Below, one piece after another: positions 1-5,684 of a stretch of DNA of 10,492 bases. The stretch lies in the NCBI GenBank assembly GCA_002315595.1, contig DCHG01000056.1, positions 1-10,492 on the forward strand, written 5' to 3'. Source of the stretch: Clostridiales bacterium UBA1758. Lineage in GTDB: Bacteria > Bacillota > Clostridia > Oscillospirales > UBA1758. A program made the position numbers and the translations under genes. Below the pieces are notes generated by a model. It worked only from the letters and a program-made list of their open reading frames with translations, was not told the origin of the DNA and did no database searches. Each line of letters opens with the position of its first letter. The stretch's first letter is position 1.

Positions 1-349
1 GCTCTTTCATTCTCGGGTCACGGGTGAGGAATCCGGCCTTTTTGAGGGCGGCACGATACTCGGCGTCAACGCTGAGCAGAGCGCGGGAAATTCCGTGACG
101 AATAGCACCGGCCTGTCCGGAAAGTCCGCCGCCGAGAACAGTGGCTTCGATATCGACCTGGCCGAGGGTTCCGGTGAGGGCAAGCGGCTGACGAACGAGG
201 AGTTTGAGGGTTTCAAGTCCGAAATAATCGTCGATGTCGCGGTTGTTGATCTTGATCGAGCCGGTACCGCCGGCATAGATGCGAACCTTGGCAACGGAGG
301 ATTTCCTTCTGCCGGTTCCGTAGAAATAAGGCTTCTTGGTAGTATACAT
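1..349 (-). CDS. rpsI: 30S ribosomal protein S9, 3' end outside window
   Basis: S9 is a small-subunit ribosomal protein whose basic C-terminal tail reaches the P-site tRNA. The translation starts MYTTKKPYFYGTGRRKSSVA, the typical S9 N-terminus. It continues through recognisable family blocks (GSIKINNRDIDDYF, the VLGGGLSGQAGAIRHG segment, and SRALL followed by LTRDPRMKE). About 116 residues are visible of a protein usually near 130 long, so only the last 14 or so residues, the basic tail, lie beyond the left edge. The ATG at 349 is chosen because GGGAGGAG sits 8 bases upstream. The gene begins 18 bases after the rplM stop codon, so the two are almost certainly cotranscribed in the usual L13-S9 order. 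Confidence 0.97.
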   Translation of the reverse strand, partial: MYTTKKPYFYGTGRRKSSVAKVRIYAGGTGSIKINNRDIDDYFGLETLKLLVRQPLALTGTLGQVDIEATVLGGGLSGQAGAIRHGISRALLSVDAEYRAALKKAGFLTRDPRMKE

Positions 350-367
350 GATACGTTCTCCTCCCGA

Positions 368-796
368 TTAAGCGTTGTAGATCTCAGGCTTCTGAGCTTC
401 GTGGTCGTGTTTGTCGCCGACGAAGACGCGAAGTCTGGTGAGAGCGGCTCTGCCGAGCGAGTTACGCGGGATCATACCGCGTACGGCAAGGGAGAAGGCG
501 AGCTTCGGGTTCTTGGCCATAAGGACACTGTACTGAGTTTCCTTCAAGCCGCCGACATAGCCGGAGTGAGTACGATAGTACTTCTGGGTGAGTTTGTTGC
601 CGGTCAGAACGGCCTTTTCAGCGTTGAGGACGATGACATAGTCACCACAGTCAACATGAGGGGTATAGTCGACTTTGTGCTTACCGCGGAGAAGCACGGC
701 AGCGGTCGCAGCGGTGCGGCCCATAGGCTTACCGGCGGCGTCGAGGATATACCACTTGCGGTTAACGGTTTGCTTGTTCGCCATGAAAGTGGACAT
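368..796 (-). CDS. rplM: 50S ribosomal protein L13
   Basis: L13 is an early-assembly protein of the large ribosomal subunit. The protein is 142 residues, the same length as E. coli L13. It carries the family landmarks: NRKWYILDAAGKPMGRTA near the N-terminus, the LLRGKHKVDYTPHVDCGDYV segment, NAEKAVLTGNKLTQKYYRTH, and a C-terminal region with GMIPRNSLGR and LRVFVGDKHDHEAQKPE. The start at 796 (MSTFMANKQT) is preferred over the internal ATG at 784 because GGAGG lies 7 bases upstream of it. A longer in-frame extension to 964 would cross the predicted transcription start and is rejected. The gene is first in the operon with rpsI. In E. coli L13 represses its own mRNA through the 5' leader; whether that happens here is inference. 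Confidence 0.98.
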   Translation of the reverse strand: MSTFMANKQTVNRKWYILDAAGKPMGRTAATAAVLLRGKHKVDYTPHVDCGDYVIVLNAEKAVLTGNKLTQKYYRTHSGYVGGLKETQYSVLMAKNPKLAFSLAVRGMIPRNSLGRAALTRLRVFVGDKHDHEAQKPEIYNA

Positions 797-946
797 CTGA
801 TTGCCTCCAATCAAAAAAATCAAATATGTTTGCCTTTGCGGCAAAGGCGTGGTAAAATAACCATTGTGGCAAAGACAGTTTTCATTTTTACGGCAGGGAC
901 TTGAATTGTCGGAAAAGTTCCGAAAAGACGCAGTTTCCCACGCGCA
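797..946 (-). promoter_or_regulatory. Structured 5' leader of rplM-rpsI, candidate L13 autoregulatory element
   Basis: About 150 untranslated bases lie between the predicted transcription start (near 946) and the L13 start codon. Two perfect hairpins are visible on the transcribed strand: TCGGAA-CTT-TTCCGA (923-909) and GCCTTTG-CCG-CAAAGGC (848-832). The second competes with other pairings. GGCAAA (834-829) can pair with TTTGCC at 873-868, enclosing a small TGGT/ACCA hairpin (863-850), or with TTTGCC at 845-840. A run of seven T follows at 819-813, just before the GGAGG site. Ribosomal protein leaders that bind L13 are known in enterobacteria and predicted in Firmicutes. I cannot confirm a match to a known leader family from the sequence alone. 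Confidence 0.55.
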
Positions 947-952
947 AGACAT

Positions 953-981
953 ATTATGCCACACCCGATGATCGTTGTCAA
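953..981 (-). promoter_or_regulatory. Sigma-A-type promoter of rplM-rpsI
   Basis: A perfect -35 box TTGACA (981-976) and a -10 box CATAAT (958-953, one mismatch) are separated by exactly 17 bases. Immediately upstream of the -35 on the transcribed strand is an A/T-rich stretch (roughly 1000-985, including eight consecutive A). It resembles the UP element often found at ribosomal promoters. The predicted start is near 946. Confidence 0.9.
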
Positions 982-1094
982 CACTTTTTTTTCGAAAAAA
1001 TGATTTATCAATACAACAACTCTTAAAATCTCCGTTTTTCTTGTAAATGCTCTTGAATTCTCACAACGCAATTCATTTTTTAAGGAGGCACAAA
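982..1094. other. A/T-rich divergent intergenic region between rplM and ttcA
   Basis: This stretch separates the rplM promoter from the ttcA start. It holds a 14-base palindrome, TTTTTTCGAAAAAA (987-1000), directly upstream of the rplM -35 box, and the ttcA ribosome site AAGGAGG (1082-1088). A possible -10 box TAAAAT (1024-1029) on the plus strand has no acceptable -35 partner, so I could not assign a ttcA promoter with confidence. Confidence 0.5.
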
Positions 1095-1811
1095 GTGCAA
1101 AAAATACTCTCGCCGCTTAGAAGGTGCGTTCAGGACTACGATATGATCGAGGAAGGTGATCGCATTGCGGTCGGATTATCGGGCGGCAAGGACTCGATGT
1201 TACTGCTTCATTGTCTGAATCTTTTGTCGAAATTCTACCCGAAACGCTTTACAATTGAGGCGATCACTGTGGATATGGGATTTCCCGATGCGGATTTTTC
1301 GCCGATCGGCGATTATTGTACTCGGGAGGGAATTCCGCATACGATCAAGCACACGGAACTTGCGGAACTGATTTTCGATGTGCGAAAAGAATCCAACCCA
1401 TGCTCGCTTTGTGCCAAGATGCGCCGCGGAATTTTGGATGATGCGGCGAAGGAACTCGGCATTTCCAAACTTGCGCTCGGGCATAATTTTGACGATGCGG
1501 TCGAAACATTTTTGATGTGTCAGATTTACGAGGGCAGGATTTCCTGCTTTTCCCCCGTGACATATCTCGACAGAAGCGGAATGACCGTGATCCGTCCGCT
1601 TCTTTATGTGCCGGAAAAGACCGTGCGCGCCTATGCCGCGAAGGCGGAATTACCGATCGCCAAGAATCCGTGCCCGTCCAACGGCAGTTCAAAACGTCAG
1701 GAGATCAAGGAATTTGTCGACGAAATGGAACTTCGCTGGCCGGGATACAAGCAGAGGATCTTCGGATCAATGCAACGCCTTCCGCTTGACGGCTGGCAGA
1801 TGAAACGATAG
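1095..1811 (+). CDS. ttcA: TtcA-like tRNA 2-thiocytidine synthetase (PP-loop ATPase)
   Basis: The family uses ATP and an iron-sulfur cluster to thiolate cytidine 32 of some tRNAs. The 238-residue protein has the PP-loop SGGKDS at residues 29-34, which binds ATP and adenylates the base. It also has the NPCSLCAKMRRG block (C103, C106) and NPCP (C193), three cysteines placed like the 4Fe-4S ligands of TtcA. LGHNFDDAVETFL at 128-140 matches the LGHxxDD motif. The GTG start at 1095 is chosen because TAAGGAGG lies 6 bases upstream; the in-frame ATG at 1047 has no such site and adds an unlike-family extension. The gene stands alone, divergent from rplM, and ends in a bidirectional terminator. TilS is unlikely because of the cysteine pattern. 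A related thiolation enzyme with another tRNA target is possible. Confidence 0.85.
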   Translation: MQKILSPLRRCVQDYDMIEEGDRIAVGLSGGKDSMLLLHCLNLLSKFYPKRFTIEAITVDMGFPDADFSPIGDYCTREGIPHTIKHTELAELIFDVRKESNPCSLCAKMRRGILDDAAKELGISKLALGHNFDDAVETFLMCQIYEGRISCFSPVTYLDRSGMTVIRPLLYVPEKTVRAYAAKAELPIAKNPCPSNGSSKRQEIKEFVDEMELRWPGYKQRIFGSMQRLPLDGWQMKR

Positions 1812-1812
1812 A

Positions 1813-1842
1813 AAAAGCACCGTTCAGGCGAACGGTGCTTTT
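1813..1842. terminator. Bidirectional intrinsic terminator, ttcA / GH2
   Basis: A perfect 13-base-pair stem, AAAAGCACCGTTC (1813-1825) against GAACGGTGCTTTT (1830-1842), closes a four-base loop AGGC. The A and T arms give a U tract on both strands. The ttcA stop (TAG, 1809-1811) abuts it on one side, and the GH2 stop (1850-1848) lies 5 bases away on the other. One hairpin therefore serves both converging genes. Confidence 0.95.
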
Positions 1843-1847
1843 GAATT

Positions 1848-4124
1848 TTAACGGTGGATTTCGATATTCAGCGTTGCAGATCCGAGTCCCGGCGCAAAGG
1901 CATGAATCGTTGCCGTGCCGATCCCGCCGGCTTTTGCTGCGACATGGATCGCACCGCAACGCATCCTGCGGTGGGGCACATACGGCGGAATATGGTCGCA
2001 AACATCGCTTCCCGTACCGAGAAGAGAGGCGTTTTCACAGTTGAAATCGACTTCGCAGACGGCGTCCGGCACTTCGCGTTCGTTTGCATCCAGACAAATG
2101 CAGTCCGCGATGATACAGTCACCCGGTTTCAGGCTTCCGTCCGGCTCGGCATCACGCAGACGCAGGGCAATTTTGACGGGCGCATCCGTGGTTTCGACGA
2201 ATTCTTCCACAACCTGTTTGCCGTTTTGATAGCCGACGGCGATGAGTTTTCCGGGACGGTATGCGACCTGCCATTCAGGATAGCCGAATTTCGGCACATC
2301 CTTGCATCCAAGGCTTTCTCCGTTGAGGAAAAGTTCGATCTTTTCGACATTTGTATAAACGCAGACGCGGATCAATTCACCTTCGCGTCCTATGTGATTC
2401 CAATGCGGCAGAATATGCGCCATCGGTCGATCCGTCCAATGTGACTTATGCTGATAGAACGCATCCTTGCGCTGAAAGAACATATCCACACAACCGCTTT
2501 GCGAGCAGAGTCGTGGCCAATTTGTCTCACCGCGATGCTCGAAACCGTCCCAGACGAACATTCCGCAGATCCACGGATGCTGTTGCATACAACGCCAGGT
2601 ATCTTCGCGTGTGGCGCAGAAACAGTTGGTGGTATGGTCATAGGCGGAATAGTATCCTTGTGCGGGATCGTCGTCATAATAGAAACCGCGAGTGGTGCCT
2701 GCGGCGACGCATTCGGTCGAAACATACGGCTTGTCAGGATAACGCGTGCGGAGTTGGTCGTAGATGGAGGTGCGATAGTTGATGCCGATGACGTCGGGGG
2801 ATTCCATCATCTGCCCCGAGAAGAAATGACCGTCGATGGCGACCGTGACGGGGCGGGAGGGGTCCAAACGATGCATGGCGGCAACGAGTTTGTCGGCGAT
2901 CCGACGACCGCTCGGAGTGCCTTGTAAGGCTTCCTCTTCGTTGCCGATCGACCAGATGACGATCGACGGACGGTTGCGATCGCGTTTGATCATGGTTTCG
3001 TGCAATGTCATCATATCCGGCGAAGTGAGAAAACGTCGCGTTTCTTCCATTACGAGGACGCCGAGTTCATCGCAGGCGTCAAGTTGCACCGAAGAAGCCG
3101 TATTGTGTGACGCACGGTAGGCATTAGCACCCATTTCCTGCATCAGTTTCGTGCGATAGCGGAATACGCGGTCGGGAACGGCAATGCCGGAAACGCCGTA
3201 ATCCTCATGGCAGTTGACGCCCTTCATAAGAAGTTTCCGTCCGTTCAGGAAAAAGCCGTCCTTGGTAAAGACCGCATCGCGGAAACCGAATTTCGCGTTG
3301 CTTTCGTCTTCGCCGACGGTGACGGTGCAGGCGTACTGCTTTGGGCTTTCGACATCCCAAAGTTCCGGGGACATGATGTCAAATTCGGTCTTGATGACGG
3401 AGGAGTCAAATGGTCCGACGGTGACGGAGGTATCCGATGTGCGGACAAGATCGCCGTCGGGGGAGAAAATATTTGTTTTAACCGGGGCGGAAAGAGAAAC
3501 GCGTGCGGCACTGCGAATGGTGGATTCGATGCAGATATGCCAGTGATCGTCCGAAAGATGCTCGGTACGAACCCAAATGCCCCAAAGTTCAACGGCAAGC
3601 GGATCATAGACATTCAGCCAGGTGTGGCGGTAGATTCCGCCACCGCCGTACCACCAGCCCTCGACCTGAGAAGCGTCGGCATGGACGGTGATGAGGTTGT
3701 TGCCGCCGAAATTCGCGTAATCCGTGATGTCGACCTCAAAAGGGGTGTAGCCGGATTCGCAGGACGCGGCGGGGATGCCGTTTACCCAAACTTTTGAACG
3801 GCTCATTACGCCCTCAAAAAGAATCGTCACGCGTTTGTTTTCATATTCCGCGGGAAGATAGAATGTTTTGCGATAACAACCCTCACCGTGGTGTAAAAAA
3901 CTCCAATGACGACCTTCGTTTTTGTCAGGAGTGCCGTTGATGACGAAGTCATGCGGGATCGAAACGGCGGTGAAGCCGACGGCGGGATCTGACGGATCCG
4001 CGGCACCTTTGCCGCAAGGGGCCTTCGAAACTTGATTGACGCGGGAAAGACCATTGTCAAACGGGGTGTTCAGTCCACCCTCCCGAAAAGTCCAACCTGC
4101 GTCAAAGCACTGAATTCGGGGCAT
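1848..4124 (-). CDS. Glycoside hydrolase family 2, beta-galactosidase-like
   Basis: GH2 enzymes cleave terminal beta-linked sugars with retention of configuration. The 758-residue protein shows the standard order: an N-terminal sugar-binding domain (about 5-175, with WSFLHHGEGCYRKTF), an immunoglobulin-like domain (about 180-285), a TIM barrel starting near FFLNGRKLLMKGVNCHEDYG, and C-terminal beta domains (about 580-758). The acid/base is E396 in WSIGNE and the nucleophile is E471 in YVSTE. The segment MAHILPHWNHIGREGE (568-583) recalls the LPHWNW motif of many beta-galactosidases. I see no signal peptide, so the enzyme should be cytoplasmic and act on imported oligosaccharide. Galactose is the likely sugar, but glucuronide or another beta-glycoside cannot be excluded. 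The start at 4124 has AAGGAGG 7 bases upstream. That site overlaps the stop codon of the upstream gene, so the two are probably translationally coupled. Confidence 0.92.
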   Translation of the reverse strand: MPRIQCFDAGWTFREGGLNTPFDNGLSRVNQVSKAPCGKGAADPSDPAVGFTAVSIPHDFVINGTPDKNEGRHWSFLHHGEGCYRKTFYLPAEYENKRVTILFEGVMSRSKVWVNGIPAASCESGYTPFEVDITDYANFGGNNLITVHADASQVEGWWYGGGGIYRHTWLNVYDPLAVELWGIWVRTEHLSDDHWHICIESTIRSAARVSLSAPVKTNIFSPDGDLVRTSDTSVTVGPFDSSVIKTEFDIMSPELWDVESPKQYACTVTVGEDESNAKFGFRDAVFTKDGFFLNGRKLLMKGVNCHEDYGVSGIAVPDRVFRYRTKLMQEMGANAYRASHNTASSVQLDACDELGVLVMEETRRFLTSPDMMTLHETMIKRDRNRPSIVIWSIGNEEEALQGTPSGRRIADKLVAAMHRLDPSRPVTVAIDGHFFSGQMMESPDVIGINYRTSIYDQLRTRYPDKPYVSTECVAAGTTRGFYYDDDPAQGYYSAYDHTTNCFCATREDTWRCMQQHPWICGMFVWDGFEHRGETNWPRLCSQSGCVDMFFQRKDAFYQHKSHWTDRPMAHILPHWNHIGREGELIRVCVYTNVEKIELFLNGESLGCKDVPKFGYPEWQVAYRPGKLIAVGYQNGKQVVEEFVETTDAPVKIALRLRDAEPDGSLKPGDCIIADCICLDANEREVPDAVCEVDFNCENASLLGTGSDVCDHIPPYVPHRRMRCGAIHVAAKAGGIGTATIHAFAPGLGSATLNIEIHR

Positions 4125-4136
4125 AAAACATCCTCC

Positions 4137-4670
4137 TTATAATTCGATTTCCGTAAAATTATGGTGAACGAAGGGCAAAAATTTGAAAATAATGTCGCTC
4201 GTTTTAATTTTGATACTGCTTGTGTTACGGCATGGATGACAACAGATGTATTCGGATGCGAGAACATCGCGGTCGATGACAAGCCGCACGCGGGAGTCCA
4301 TATCGTTGATGAGACCCATGACGGAGACACTTCCGGGTTTGACGCCGAGAAGATCCATTAAATGATTCTCGTTTGCAAAACTCAGCCTTGACACACCGAG
4401 TTGTGCAGAAAGATCCTTTGTACGGAAATTTTTCGCACCCGGCATTAAAAGAAGGTAAAACTGCGTTTCCTGCCGATTGCAGAGAAAGAGATTTTTACAT
4501 AATTCGGTGCCGAACGCTTCATCGACAGCCGCACAATCTTCCATGGTGTATGCGGCGGGATGATCGACTCGTTGGTAGGAAATGCCGAGATTTTCAAGTA
4601 CTTCGTAAGTATTTTGTTCGACCGCATCGCGGGATGAAAAATCGGCAGGTCTGCCGTCATAAATTTTCAT
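4137..4670 (-). CDS. YbaK/ProXp-ala family aminoacyl-tRNA deacylase
   Basis: The protein belongs to the YbaK/EbsC/ProX superfamily. Its closest look is to the free-standing prolyl-tRNA synthetase-associated domain proteins (ProXp-ala, called PrdX in some clostridia), which hydrolyse Ala-tRNA(Pro). It is 177 residues long, the usual size for this group. Family features are VDHPAAYTMED (35-45), CKNLFLCNRQETQFYLLLMPGAK (58-80) with the conserved K59, LSFANENHLMDLLGVKPGSVSVMGLIND (96-123), VRLVIDRDVL (128-137) and the C-terminal HPCRNTSSIKI (145-155). The ATG at 4670 has GGAGG 7 bases upstream. It is the first gene of an operon with the GH2 gene. The exact mischarged tRNA is inferred from the family, not shown by the sequence. 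Confidence 0.9.
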   Translation of the reverse strand: MKIYDGRPADFSSRDAVEQNTYEVLENLGISYQRVDHPAAYTMEDCAAVDEAFGTELCKNLFLCNRQETQFYLLLMPGAKNFRTKDLSAQLGVSRLSFANENHLMDLLGVKPGSVSVMGLINDMDSRVRLVIDRDVLASEYICCHPCRNTSSIKIKTSDIIFKFLPFVHHNFTEIEL

Positions 4671-4695
4671 ATTTCAGCCTCCAATGATTAAACAT

Positions 4696-4724
4696 AGTGT
4701 AGCACGGAAGCCGACGATTGTAAA
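4696..4724 (-). promoter_or_regulatory. Promoter of the ProX-like / GH2 operon
   Basis: A -35 box TTTACA (4724-4719) and a -10 box TACACT (4701-4696) are 17 bases apart. Each differs from consensus at one or two positions. The -10 box is 25 bases from the start codon, leaving a leader of about 20 bases. The -35 box overlaps that of the opposing rlmA promoter. Confidence 0.75.
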
Positions 4725-4746
4725 CTATAAAAAGGTATGGTAAAAT
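4718..4746 (+). promoter_or_regulatory. Promoter of rlmA
   Basis: TTGTAA (4718-4723), a 17-base spacer and TAAAAT (4741-4746) form a good sigma-A-type promoter. The predicted start near 4753 lies downstream of the ATG at 4737, which is why the shorter RlmA start is preferred. Five of the six -35 bases are shared with the opposite-strand promoter. Confidence 0.75.
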
Positions 4747-4775
4747 ATTCATATCAAAGAATTCGGAGAAAGATC

Positions 4776-5618
4776 ATGTCGGTAAATGAATCTGTAATTG
4801 AACGACTGTGTATGTTTGTCTGCCCGGTTTGCGGCGGGAAATTTACGGCGGAAAGTCACTGCCTGCGTTGTCAAACGGGACATTCGTTTGACATTGCAAA
4901 ACGCGGATATGTCAATTTGCTGATGAAACAACACGCGGGAAGCGGCGATGACGCGATCATGGTGCGTGCAAGGCGGGAATTTTTGAATTCCGGCCGTTAT
5001 TTGCCGCTGCGCAATGCAATTTCCGCGATTTTGGCGGAAAATCTGCCGAATGACGGTGTTTTTCTTGATGCGGGTTGCGGTGAAGGCTGGTATGCAGAGG
5101 GCTTCCGTGACGCATTGCCGAATGCAAAAATCCTCGGCGTGGACATCTCAAAGGAAGCCGTTGACCACGCCGCACGCCGTCCGGGAATGGGATTTGCGGT
5201 CGGAAGTGTGTTTCGTCTGCCGATCGCCGATCATTCGGTTGATGCGGTGGTGAGTGTGTTTTCGCCGTTTTGTGCATCGGAATTTGAACGCGTGTTGAAG
5301 CCCGGAGGCAAGGCGGTTGCGGTCGTGCCACTGCCGCGGCATTTGTTTGCACTCAAAGCGGCGGTGTATGAGCATCCTTATGAAAACGACGATGTGCGCC
5401 CGGATGCGGGAAATTTGAAACAAATATCCGAAAAAACGGTGAAATTCGTGATGAAACTTCAAAAAAACGAGGAAATCGCCTCACTTTTTGCTATGACACC
5501 GTATTATTACAAAACCGCGGATTCGGATCGTGAAAAACTTCAAAAAGTCGAGACGCTGGATGTAGAAGCGGAGTTTTTGATCATTACCTATGAAAGTGTA
5601 GTAAAAAATAACTTTTGA
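4776..5618 (+). CDS. rlmA: 23S rRNA (guanine-N1)-methyltransferase, RlmA family
   Basis: RlmA enzymes methylate N1 of a guanine in helix 35 of 23S rRNA (G745 in RlmA-I, G748 in RlmA-II), in the wall of the peptide exit tunnel. The 280-residue protein begins with a zinc module (C16, C19, C32, H36, in CPVC and CQTGH). It continues with FDIAKRGYVNLL and a RARREFLNSGRYLPLR block, all matching the E. coli RlmA layout. The SAM-binding motif LDAGCGEG is at 97-104, followed by LGVDISKEAV and LKPGG. MTPYYYK near the C-terminus also matches. The ATG at 4776 is chosen because GGAG lies 7 bases upstream and the longer start at 4737 precedes the predicted transcription start. Whether the target is G745 or G748 cannot be read from the sequence. 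Confidence 0.93.
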   Translation: MSVNESVIERLCMFVCPVCGGKFTAESHCLRCQTGHSFDIAKRGYVNLLMKQHAGSGDDAIMVRARREFLNSGRYLPLRNAISAILAENLPNDGVFLDAGCGEGWYAEGFRDALPNAKILGVDISKEAVDHAARRPGMGFAVGSVFRLPIADHSVDAVVSVFSPFCASEFERVLKPGGKAVAVVPLPRHLFALKAAVYEHPYENDDVRPDAGNLKQISEKTVKFVMKLQKNEEIASLFAMTPYYYKTADSDREKLQKVETLDVEAEFLIITYESVVKNNF

Positions 5619-5658
5619 CATTGATTTATTGACGAAAGTGTATTATACTCGATATAGT
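5615..5658 (+). promoter_or_regulatory. Promoter region of the ARH-like gene
   Basis: Several hexamers overlap here. The best pair is TTGATT (5621-5626), 17 bases, TATACT (5644-5649). A second reading is TTGACG (5629-5634), 18 bases, TATAGT (5653-5658). A perfect TTGACA (5615-5620) overlaps the rlmA stop codon but is 20 bases from TATTAT. An inverted repeat GTCA-AATA-TGAC (5657-5668) lies at the likely start site. I cannot decide which pair is used. Confidence 0.6.
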
Positions 5659-5684
5659 CAAATATGACAAGGGAGGAAACAAAA

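Noticed and set aside
832..848. Hairpin GCCTTTG-CCG-CAAAGGC as a simple intrinsic terminator
   Set aside because: The T run starts 12 bases after the stem, not next to it, and termination here would switch off an essential ribosomal operon; a regulatory leader fold fits better.
95..904. Plus-strand open frame of 269 codons
   Set aside because: It lies antisense to rpsI and rplM, has no family resemblance, and arises from the codon pattern of those genes.
368..964. N-terminally extended L13 of 198 residues
   Set aside because: The extension crosses the leader and predicted transcription start; the ATG at 796 has a good ribosome site and gives the normal family length.
1020..1050. Promoter for ttcA using TAAAAT at 1024-1029 or TTGTAA at 1041-1046
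   Set aside because: Neither hexamer has a partner at 16-18 bases that resembles consensus, so I did not list it as a feature.
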